64,000 nt of DNA from Symbiobacterium terraclitae (lineage in GTDB: Bacteria > Bacillota > Sulfobacillia > Symbiobacteriales > Symbiobacteriaceae): the NCBI RefSeq assembly GCF_017874315.1, contig NZ_JAGGLG010000020.1, positions 1 to 64,000 on the forward strand, given 5' to 3'. This document shows positions 26,029 to 32,682 of the stretch, piece by piece. Under the pieces are notes generated by a model, which made no database searches, was not told the DNA's origin, and saw only the letters and a program-made list of their open reading frames with translations. The position numbers were made by a program, and so were the translations under genes. The number at the start of each line of letters is the position of its first letter. Position 1 is the first letter of the stretch.

Positions 26029-26687
26029 CCAGCGCGTACATGACCGAGGATGAAGCCAGGCGGGCGATGGTGGACGTGGGCCGCCGCATGTACCTCAAGG
26101 GCTTCGTGGCGGCCAACGACGGCAACATCAGCGTCAGGGTCGGGCCCGACGCCCTGCTGGTGACGCCCACGGGCGTCTCCAAGGGCTACATGGACGCTGA
26201 CATGATGGTGAAAGTCGACCTGGAAGGGCGCGTGCTCTCCGGAGGGCGGCCCACCTCGGAGCTGGCGATGCACCTGCGGGTCTACCGGGAGAACCCCGAG
26301 GTGACGGCCGTCGTCCACGCCCACCCGCCGGTGGCCACCTCGTTCGCCATCGCAGGCATCGCCCTCGACCGCCCGATCCTGACGGAGGCCATCCTTAACC
26401 TTGGCGCCGTGCCCGTCGCACCTTACGCGACGCCCGGCACGGCGGAGGTGCCCGATTCCATCGCCCCGTTCTGCCGCACGCACAACGCCGTGCTGCTGGC
26501 CAACCACGGTGCCGTCACCTGGGGGAAGGACCTCCTCGAGGCGTACTACCGCATGGAGTCGGTCGAGTACTACGCGACCATCCTGATGTACACGGGGAAC
26601 ATCATCGGCCGCAGCAACGAGCTCTCGATGACGCAGGTTTCAGAGCTGGTGCGGATCCGGGAGCGGAACCGCACGGGCGGCGCATAG
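26025..26687 (+). CDS. Class II (zinc) aldolase, fuculose-phosphate aldolase family
   Basis: A 220-residue aldolase/epimerase-family protein. It has the substrate-phosphate motif NDGNISVR near residue 27, the catalytic Glu in TSELAMH near 76, zinc ligands in HAHPP near 94 and a further His in LANHGAVTW near 155. In R. rubrum and some E. coli an equivalent gene beside mtnK and mtnA cleaves methylthioribulose 1-phosphate (or deoxyribulose 1-phosphate) into dihydroxyacetone phosphate and methylthioacetaldehyde (or acetaldehyde), the DHAP shunt. The ATGA overlap with mtnA implies coupling. The function here is inferred from context; the alternative MtnB dehydratase also belongs to this fold. Confidence 0.88.
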   Translation: MTSAYMTEDEARRAMVDVGRRMYLKGFVAANDGNISVRVGPDALLVTPTGVSKGYMDADMMVKVDLEGRVLSGGRPTSELAMHLRVYRENPEVTAVVHAHPPVATSFAIAGIALDRPILTEAILNLGAVPVAPYATPGTAEVPDSIAPFCRTHNAVLLANHGAVTWGKDLLEAYYRMESVEYYATILMYTGNIIGRSNELSMTQVSELVRIRERNRTGGA

Positions 26688-26694
26688 CGAGGGA

Positions 26695-26728
26695 CCGGCC
26701 CGCACTCCGGGGAGGGAGTGCGGGCCGG
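26695..26728 (+). terminator. Operon-end hairpin
   Basis: Arms CCGGCCCGCACTCC (26695-26708) and GGAGTGCGGGCCGG (26715-26728) form a perfect 14-bp stem with a six-base loop eight bases after the aldolase stop. It is the first strong terminator-like structure after the transketolase gene, so it probably marks the end of the 12-kb operon. No T run follows. Confidence 0.75.
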
Positions 26729-26821
26729 CCGCGCGGATTGGCAGCAAGTGCAATATCTCGGGCCCGGACGTAGCGGCGGACCCGCCGGCGACGTCCCAAG
26801 GGACAGGGGGGAGATGCCTGC

Positions 26822-28339
26822 GTGCGCGATCGCCGGATGTTCACCGTCTACGCACTGATGCTCGCGAGTTTCCTCACCGCCGTCGACGTCACCATCGTCG
26901 ACACGGCGATGCCCCGGATCGTCGGCTCCCTGGGCGGCTTCGCCATGCTCACCTGGCTCGTCTCGGCCTACATGCTCACGTCGACCGCCACGATGCCCGT
27001 CTACGGGAAGCTGTCCGACATCATCGGCCGGAAGCGGACCTTCACCATCGGCGCGGTGATCTTCGTCGCGGGCTCCGCCCTCTGCGGGGCGGCGCAGTCC
27101 ATGGAGGCGCTCATCCTCTTCCGCGCCCTTCAGGGGCTGGGCGCCGGCGCGATGCAGCCCACGGTCCAGACGATCCTGGGCGACATCTTCACCCCCCAGG
27201 AGCGGGCGAAGGTGCAGGGCTGGTTCTCCGCGGTCTGGGGCTTCTCCGCCCTGGTGGGGCCGCTGGTCGGCGGCCTGATGGTCGACTTCCTCACGTGGCG
27301 CTACCTCTTCTACATCAACCTGCCCCTGGGCGCCATCGCCCTCCTCATGGTCTGGCGCTTCTTCGACGAGCAGGTGCAGCGGCGCAAGGCCCGGATCGAC
27401 TACCTGGGGGCGGTCACCCTCACCGGCGGCATGGCGCTGCTGCTCCTGGTGCTGCTCACGGGCGGGACGCAGCTGCCCTGGGCCTCGCCGCAGATCGCCG
27501 GCATGGCGGCCGGCGCCGTCCTGCTGCTCCTGCTCTTCCTCTGGACGCAGGGCCGGGCGGCCGACCCGGTGCTGCCCCTCAGGCTCTTCCGGATCCCCGT
27601 GATCGGCTGGGGCAACCTCTCCTCGCTGATGGTGGGCGGGGTGATGTACGGCACCTCGGTCTACCTGCCCATCTGGGCGCAGGGGGTGCAGGGCTACTCC
27701 GCCACCCGGTCCGGCGCCTCGCTGCTCTGGCTCTCGATCGGTTGGCCGATCGCGGCGGTGCTGGGCAGCCGGCTGATCGTCCGGATGGGGGTGCGGCCCT
27801 CGGCGCTGCTGGGGCTCGGGCTCAACGTGGCCGGCTCGGCCGGGCTGGTGCTGCTGGCCCGGACCATGGCCGAGATCCCCGAGGTGCTGCTGGCGCTGGT
27901 CACGTTCGTCATCGGCGCGGGCATGGGCTTCTCGACGCTGGCCTTCATCCTGGGCATCCAGTCCTCGGTGGACTGGACGCAGCGGGGTGTGGCCACGGCG
28001 TCCTTCCAGTTCATCCGCACCCTGGGCGGCATGATCTGGGTCTCGGCGATGGGCGGCGTGATGAACGTCGACCTCCTGGGCCGGCTGCAGCGGATTCCCG
28101 GCGTGGAGGCCCGCACCGCTGCGGACGCGGGGGACTGGGCCAACCGGCTGCTGGACCCCGCCCAGCGGGCGGCCCTGGCGCCGGAGCTGCTCCAGGCGAT
28201 GCAGGATGCGCTGGCCGCCGCGCTGCGCAACGTGCACCTGGTGATGCTGCTGGCCGCGCTGCTGAGCCTCGCCGCGGCGCTGCTCATTCCGAACCTGCGA
28301 TTTGAGCGCGGCGACGCGCCGAAGCCTGCGGAGGCGTAG
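26822..28339 (+). CDS. MFS drug exporter, DHA2 (14-TM, EmrB/QacA) family
   Basis: A 505-residue membrane protein with about 14 hydrophobic segments. It shows the family signatures: DVTIVDTAMPRI in helix 1 (motif D1), YGKLSDIIGRKRTF near residue 62 (motif A) and RALQGLGAGAMQPTVQTILGDIF near 103 (motif B and C region). It uses proton motive force to export amphipathic or toxic compounds. The GTG at 26822 is close behind a GGGGGGAG stretch. It begins after the terminator of the methylthioribose operon, so it is probably a separate unit. The substrate is unknown. Confidence 0.88.
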   Translation: MRDRRMFTVYALMLASFLTAVDVTIVDTAMPRIVGSLGGFAMLTWLVSAYMLTSTATMPVYGKLSDIIGRKRTFTIGAVIFVAGSALCGAAQSMEALILFRALQGLGAGAMQPTVQTILGDIFTPQERAKVQGWFSAVWGFSALVGPLVGGLMVDFLTWRYLFYINLPLGAIALLMVWRFFDEQVQRRKARIDYLGAVTLTGGMALLLLVLLTGGTQLPWASPQIAGMAAGAVLLLLLFLWTQGRAADPVLPLRLFRIPVIGWGNLSSLMVGGVMYGTSVYLPIWAQGVQGYSATRSGASLLWLSIGWPIAAVLGSRLIVRMGVRPSALLGLGLNVAGSAGLVLLARTMAEIPEVLLALVTFVIGAGMGFSTLAFILGIQSSVDWTQRGVATASFQFIRTLGGMIWVSAMGGVMNVDLLGRLQRIPGVEARTAADAGDWANRLLDPAQRAALAPELLQAMQDALAAALRNVHLVMLLAALLSLAAALLIPNLRFERGDAPKPAEA

Positions 28340-28427
28340 GTGCGTGAGCTTCGTCACCGCAACCGGCCGGGCCCGACGGCTATGCTGAGCATGTACGATC
28401 CCATCTCCCGTGAGAGGAGTGGACCGC

Positions 28428-29489
28428 ATGCGCTCACAGCCGATCCCGCCGCCGGTCCGGGCGCCCTTCGACTTTGACCTGCGCCCGCTGGTCGTCATCT
28501 GGGAGGTCACCCGGGCCTGCGCGCTGGCCTGCCGCCACTGCCGGGCGGAGGCCAACCCGCGCCGGCATCCGCTGGAGCTCACCTTCGCGGAAGGCTGCCG
28601 CCTCATGGACCAGGTGCGTGAGCTGGACCCCATGGTCTTCGTGCTGACGGGCGGGGACCCGTTCATGCGCAAGGACCTGCCCGAGCTGGTCCGCTACGGC
28701 ACCTCCATCGGGCTGCGCATCTCCGGCAGCCCCAGCGGCACGCGCCTCGCCAACCTCACCAACATGACCCGGTGCGCCGAGGCCGGCATGCAGCGGGTGG
28801 CCTTCAGCCTCGACCACGCGGATGAGGCGCTGCATGACGCCTTCCGGGGCGTGCAGGGCTCCTACCGCTGGACGATGGAGGGGATCGACGCCGCCAAGCG
28901 GGCCGGCATGGAGGTGCAGATCGGAACCACCGTCTCCCGCCACAACTGGCGGAACCTGGCGCAGATCGCCGCGAAGGTGGCCGAGATCGGCGTGGCGCTC
29001 TGGTCGGTCTTCTTCCTGATCCCCACCGGCCGGGGGCAGCTCTCCGACATGCTGAGCCCCGAGGAGCACGAGGAGGTCATGGAGTGGCTGGCCGAGTACA
29101 GCCGCACCGCACCCTTCGCCATCAAGTCCACCGAGGGTCCGCACTGGCGCCGGGTCCTGCTGCAGAAGGGGATCACCGGCCTGCCCACCATGGGCGTCAA
29201 CGACGGCAAGGGCTTCGCCTTCATCTCCCACATCGGCGACGTGAACCCCTCGGGCTTCCTGCCCTGGAAGGCCGGGAACGTGCGGGAGGAGTCGCTGGTG
29301 ACCATCTACCGGGAGTCGGAGGTGTTCCGCCTGCTGCGGGACCCCTCGAAGCTCAAGGGCCGGTGCGGCGCCTGCGAGTACCGCGCGATCTGCGGCGGAT
29401 CCCGGGCCAGAGCCTACGGCGTGTACGGGGACTGGCTGGCCGAGGATCCCGCCTGCGCCTACGTGCCGCCGGGGTATCAGGGCGCCTGA
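28428..29489 (+). CDS. Radical SAM/SPASM protein (TIGR04053-like, haem-d1/AhbD-related)
   Basis: A 353-residue radical SAM enzyme. The [4Fe-4S]-SAM motif is CALACRHC near residue 31, with GGDP near 84 as the SAM-binding GGE-type motif. The C-terminal SPASM-like region has CGACEYRAICGGSRARAY near 317-335 and a later Cys. The mix of AhbC/AhbD/NirJ-like features with no peptide substrate nearby fits the TIGR04053 subgroup of unknown substrate. The ATG at 28428 follows GAGAGGAG. A clear terminator follows. It makes 5'-deoxyadenosine as by-product, a possible but unproven link to the deoxyribose-type operon upstream. Confidence 0.85.
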   Translation: MRSQPIPPPVRAPFDFDLRPLVVIWEVTRACALACRHCRAEANPRRHPLELTFAEGCRLMDQVRELDPMVFVLTGGDPFMRKDLPELVRYGTSIGLRISGSPSGTRLANLTNMTRCAEAGMQRVAFSLDHADEALHDAFRGVQGSYRWTMEGIDAAKRAGMEVQIGTTVSRHNWRNLAQIAAKVAEIGVALWSVFFLIPTGRGQLSDMLSPEEHEEVMEWLAEYSRTAPFAIKSTEGPHWRRVLLQKGITGLPTMGVNDGKGFAFISHIGDVNPSGFLPWKAGNVREESLVTIYRESEVFRLLRDPSKLKGRCGACEYRAICGGSRARAYGVYGDWLAEDPACAYVPPGYQGA

Positions 29490-29502
29490 ACGCTGTTGAG
29501 TG

Positions 29503-29540
29503 AGCCCACGAACCGCTTCTGCAGCGGCTCGTGGGCTTTC
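29503..29540 (+). terminator. Rho-independent terminator
   Basis: Outer arms AGCCCACGA (29503-29511) and TCGTGGGCT (29529-29537), with inner CCGC/GCGG pairing, are followed by TTTCTC. It lies 13 bases after the radical SAM gene stop. Confidence 0.8.
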
Positions 29541-29920
29541 TCGTACGTGTACTGATTAGATCCAACAGACTCGGGAAAGCGAGGATTGGGATTATGTGAG
29601 TTCTTAGCCTTGGGGAGGAGATGGCCATTCGCATCGTGCTCATCGTGGCCTGGCTGTTGGTCGGGCTTCTCGTCACGCCCGCGCTCACGCGGTTGCCGGA
29701 GTACCTGTTCGATGCCGCATCCGGCGGCCTCCAGGCCTGGTGCTGGTTCGACATCTTCGGGAAGGGTGGGGCCGGCTACCGCAGTCGGCGGGTCGCCAGG
29801 GGTTTCGCGTGTGGAGGTGGGTGTGCACAGGGTGAGCGCCCGCTGCCCTTCCGCCCCGTTCCTGCAGGCACAGGCGCCCGGACGGCGAATCCTATCCTGC
29901 AGAAGGGGGGCGGAGGGGCC

Positions 29921-30301
29921 GTGGCTGAGGAGAATGACCACAAGCCGCAGAAGTTCACCCAGGCGTGGCTCGAGGAGATCATCCAGGAGGCCATGCGCAA
30001 GGGCGAGTTCGACAACCTGCCCGGCAAGGGGAAGCCGCTGGACCTGGAGAAGGATGAGCCCGACCCTTACGCCGCGGGTGAGGGCTCGTGGATCGTCAAC
30101 CGGATCCTGCGGGAGAACAAGGTGGCGCCGCTCTGGATCGAGCTGGAGAAGGCCATCCGGGAGGACCGGGAGTGGCTGGCGACGCACCCCAAGGACCACC
30201 CCGAGCGGCAGGAGCGGATCCGGGAGCTGAACGAGAAGATCATGCTCTACAACCTGAACAAGCCAAGGGGAATCCTGGACAAGCTGCGCTACCGCGACTG
30301 A
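29921..30301 (+). CDS. DUF1992 (DnaJC28-like) family protein
   Basis: A 126-residue protein matching the DUF1992 / DnaJ-homologue-subfamily-C-28 conserved domain: WLEEIIQEAMRKGEFDNLPGKGKPLDLEK then VNRILRENKVAPLWIELEKAIRED and ending LNKPRGILDKLRYRD. The family's function is unknown. GTG 29921 is taken as start because it matches the domain boundary and follows GGAGGGG. The reading frame, however, stays open back to ATG 29621, which has its own good GGGGAGGAG site and would add a 100-residue N-terminus with a membrane segment. The longer form or a separate small gene cannot be excluded. Confidence 0.8.
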   Translation: MAEENDHKPQKFTQAWLEEIIQEAMRKGEFDNLPGKGKPLDLEKDEPDPYAAGEGSWIVNRILRENKVAPLWIELEKAIREDREWLATHPKDHPERQERIRELNEKIMLYNLNKPRGILDKLRYRD

Positions 30302-30365
30302 CCGGAGTCCCACGTCCCGCCCATCGCGGCGCCGCACACAGCAGGAGCCTGACACTGGCAGCACA

Positions 30366-30397
30366 CACCCCCCGATGTGGTGTACAATCGGGGGGTG
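30366..30397. promoter_or_regulatory. 11-bp inverted repeat overlapping a -10 box and ribosome binding site
   Basis: Arms CACCCCCCGAT (30366-30376) and ATCGGGGGGTG (30387-30397) are exact inverses around a ten-base loop. The right side starts inside TACAAT (30383-30388, a good -10 box), and its GGGGGGTG is part of the Shine-Dalgarno region of the gene at 30410. It could be a repressor operator or an RNA hairpin that hides the ribosome binding site. Confidence 0.55.
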
Positions 30398-30409
30398 AGG
30401 TGTTTCTTG

Positions 30410-30835
30410 ATGAGCGACTGGCGTGCGAAGCTGGCCGGGCTGAACGAGCAGCTGCAGGCGCAGGAGAGGGCGGAGGGGGAGCGGAAAGCCGCCGTGCTGA
30501 AGGGGTTCCGCAGGCGGCTGGAGGAGCTGAAGCCCGTGCTGGAGGAGGCCCGGGCCTTCGGCGAGGCCTTCGGTGTGGATCTCGCGTTTCACATCAGCCG
30601 GTTTGACGAACGCTACCCGTACCTGGAACTCACCATCTTGAAGCCGCGGCTGCAGTACCGGGTGGAGTGCCGCGACGGCGTCATCGCCGAGCGCCTGAAG
30701 GAGGGTGAGGCGCCTGTCGCCGAGCGGCGTGTGACCCTTGAGGACCTGAGCGTGAAGGCGTTCGAACAGCGGCTGACGGGCTGGGTGCGGACGGCGGCGG
30801 AGGCAAACCGCCGCCTGCCCTGGCGGGGGCGCTAG
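30410..30835 (+). CDS. Conserved-looking protein of unknown function, coiled-coil N-terminus
   Basis: A 141-residue soluble protein. The first 55 residues are charged and helical (LAGLNEQLQAQERAEGERKAAVLKGFRRRLEELKP) and likely form a coiled coil. The rest is a compact alpha/beta region with FHISRFDERYPYLELTILKPRLQYRVECRDG. No family was recognised. The ATG at 30410 is preceded by GGGGGGTGAGG at nine bases. That site lies in the right arm of the inverted repeat at 30366-30397, so translation or transcription of this gene may be switched. It is followed by the selenoprotein-like gene 84 bases on. Confidence 0.65.
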   Translation: MSDWRAKLAGLNEQLQAQERAEGERKAAVLKGFRRRLEELKPVLEEARAFGEAFGVDLAFHISRFDERYPYLELTILKPRLQYRVECRDGVIAERLKEGEAPVAERRVTLEDLSVKAFEQRLTGWVRTAAEANRRLPWRGR

Positions 30836-30919
30836 CCCGGCCCGGCGGGAGTGCCAGACCGAACGGCCGGAGAGAGGGGCTCACCGCTGCCCTGCGGGAG
30901 CCCGCAAGGGGGAGACGAC

Positions 30920-31582
30920 TTGGGAATCGTCAGTGATGCCCAGCGGCGGCAGATCAGGGAGCTGTTCGACAGCCACCTGCGGGACCCGGTGGAGGTCCTG
31001 TTCTTCTACGCGGATCCGCACGACCCGCACACGGCGGCCATGCGGGAGATCCTCGACGCGCTGGTCGGGGCCTCGGGCGGCCGCATCCGGGTGCGGGCCC
31101 GGGGCGGACGGGAAGGGCAGGCCGAGGCCGCGGGCTACCGGGTGGAGCAGGCGCCTGCGCTGGTCCTCCTGGACGGGGAGGGCGGCGACACCCGCGTGCG
31201 CTTCTACGGGGCGACCGTGGGCTACGAGTTCATGGTCTTCCTGGAGGACCTGATCGACGTCTCCCGCGGGGGCACCCGCCTGTCGGAGGCGGCGCGCCGC
31301 GCGGTCCGGGCCGTCGATCAGGACCTGGTGATCCAGGTCTTCACCACGCCCACCTGACCGCACTGCCCCCAGGCGGTTCGCCTGGCACACATGGCGGCGA
31401 TGGAGAACCCGCGCATCCTGGCCTATTCGGTGGACGCGGCCGAGTTCCCGGAGCTGGCGGCGCGCCACGGCGTGCGCGCCGTGCCGCAGACCGTGATCGC
31501 CGGGAAGGCGCAGGTCGTCTTCGTCGGCAGGTACCCGGAAGCCGAGTTCGTGGCGGAACTGGTGCGGGCTTGCGAGGGATGA
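30920..31582 (+). CDS. Probable selenoprotein: glutaredoxin-like protein disulfide oxidoreductase (Pdo family) with Sec at an in-frame TGA
   Basis: A 220-residue two-thioredoxin-fold protein if TGA 31355-31357 is read through as selenocysteine. The N-terminal fold (LGIVSDAQRRQIRELFDSHLRDPVEVLFFYADP) lacks a CxxC. The C-terminal fold has VIQVFTTPT-U-PHC-PQAV, where related proteins read TPTCPHC. After the TGA the same frame continues through AHMAAMENPRILAYSVDAAEFPELAARHGVRAVPQTVI, the expected rest of a thioredoxin fold including the cis-proline motif VPQT, and stops at 31582. The redox motif is thus U146-x-x-C149. The TTG at 30920 follows AGGGGGAG and gives the normal family N-terminus. A standard gene finder would report two fragments. 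Confidence 0.82.
31358..31388 (+). promoter_or_regulatory. SECIS-like hairpin immediately downstream of the TGA codon
   Basis: CCAGGC (31369-31374), loop GGTTC (31375-31379) and GCCTGG (31380-31385) form a perfect six-pair hairpin whose loop begins with GG. The loop starts 17 bases after the TGA. This fits the known bacterial SECIS rules: a short stem-loop 16-37 bases downstream, small apical loop and G in the first two loop positions. Confidence 0.75.
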
Positions 31583-31598
31583 GGAAAGGCAGACGACA

Positions 31599-31624
31599 GG
31601 GCGGCCTCCGAGCGGAGGCCGCCC
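31599..31624. terminator. Bidirectional terminator between convergent genes
   Basis: Arms GGGCGGCCTCC (31599-31609) and GGAGGCCGCCC (31614-31624) with a GAGC loop are followed by CTTAT. It serves the selenoprotein gene on the plus strand and the DsbA-like gene on the minus strand. Confidence 0.8.
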
Positions 31625-31652
31625 CTTATGTGCGTCTTGCGCCCATTCGGCG

Positions 31653-32372
31653 CTACTGCCCCGCCTGGCCGGTGCTGAGGCCCGCCGCGGCCTGCACCGC
31701 GTCGACGACCTCGAGGTAGCTCCGCTGCAGCCTGAGCAGGGTGCCGTTCACCAGGAAGGAGGGGGTGCCCGTGATGCCGGGCGTGCCGTAGCCCTCAGCC
31801 GAATCGGCCAGAACCTTCTCGCGGTACTTCTGGCTGTCCATGCACTGGTTGAAGGCCCCGGTGTCGAGCCCCAGCGCCTTGGCGTACTGCTTCATGGCGT
31901 CCCGGCTCCACTTCGTGCCCTGGGCGGGCTGGTTGGCGAAGAGCATGTCGTGGAACGCCCAGTAGTAGCCCTGGTCGGCGGCGCACTCGGCCGCCTCCGC
32001 GGCGTTCAGCGAGGTGTTCTCCCGGTCGATTACCAGCATGTGCTTGTGGACGAAGCGGGCCGTGCCCTCGTCGACCAGCTGGGAAATGTACGAGCTCAGG
32101 ACCGAGTTGGCATCCATGCAGGCCGGGCAGCGGAAGTCGCTGAACTCGACCAGCTCCACCGGTGCATCGGCGCTGCCCCGCACGTTGCGGTCCGCGCCCA
32201 GCTCCTGATCGGTCAGGATGGTCTCCGGGACGATGATATCGCCGAGCCTTCCGGCGGAGATGTTACTCAGCACGATCAGCAGCGCGGTGGCGCCGACGGC
32301 GATGCCCACGATCCACCAGAGGCTGTTGTCCCGCTTCCGGTAGGGGCGCCGCCGCTCCTTGGTCTTGGACAT
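31653..32372 (-). CDS. Membrane-anchored DsbA-family thiol oxidoreductase
   Basis: A 239-residue protein with a basic cytoplasmic N-terminus (residues 1-18), one membrane segment (WWIVGIAVGATALLIVLSNI, about 19-38) and an extracytoplasmic DsbA/Thioredoxin_4 domain. The active site is CPAC near residue 84, the cis-proline loop GITGTPSFLVNG near 205. A further Cys pair (near 125 and 174) could form a structural disulfide. It probably introduces or shuffles disulfides in exported proteins. The ATG at 32372 follows AAAGGAGCG. It is convergent with the selenoprotein-like oxidoreductase, so two thiol-redox genes are neighbours here. Confidence 0.87.
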   Translation of the reverse strand: MSKTKERRRPYRKRDNSLWWIVGIAVGATALLIVLSNISAGRLGDIIVPETILTDQELGADRNVRGSADAPVELVEFSDFRCPACMDANSVLSSYISQLVDEGTARFVHKHMLVIDRENTSLNAAEAAECAADQGYYWAFHDMLFANQPAQGTKWSRDAMKQYAKALGLDTGAFNQCMDSQKYREKVLADSAEGYGTPGITGTPSFLVNGTLLRLQRSYLEVVDAVQAAAGLSTGQAGQ

Positions 32373-32533
32373 TCCGACTTCGCTCCTTTGAGTGGTTTGT
32401 CCCATTGTATCGTCACATGGGCACTATTAACAACGAGAAAATCACCAGCTATGTTCACTGTCGGCTGTGCGAAATGCGCGCTTCCGCTCGAGACCCTACC
32501 GCCAAACCCGCACCGGACGGGCGCTTCGACGTC

Positions 32534-32549
32534 TGTGACGACCGTCACG
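32534..32549. promoter_or_regulatory. CRP/FNR-family-like site upstream of NapA-like operon
   Basis: TGTGA-CGACCG-TCACG fits the dyad TGTGA-N6-TCACA of CRP-type regulators except for one base. It lies about 135 bases before the NapA-like start, within the 310-base gene-free region 32373-32682. CRP/FNR-superfamily control of respiratory molybdoenzymes is common, but no such regulator is in the window. Confidence 0.4.
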
Positions 32550-32682
32550 AAACCCCGTCGGGCGTAGACTTGAAGTTTCCAGTGACCCCTTTTTAATGCC
32601 TACGGTTCTACTAGATCAAAGTAGCACACCGGTACACTGTTCGTGTACCCATTACGTAGCGCTTGTGAGGGGGGTCTCCCAC

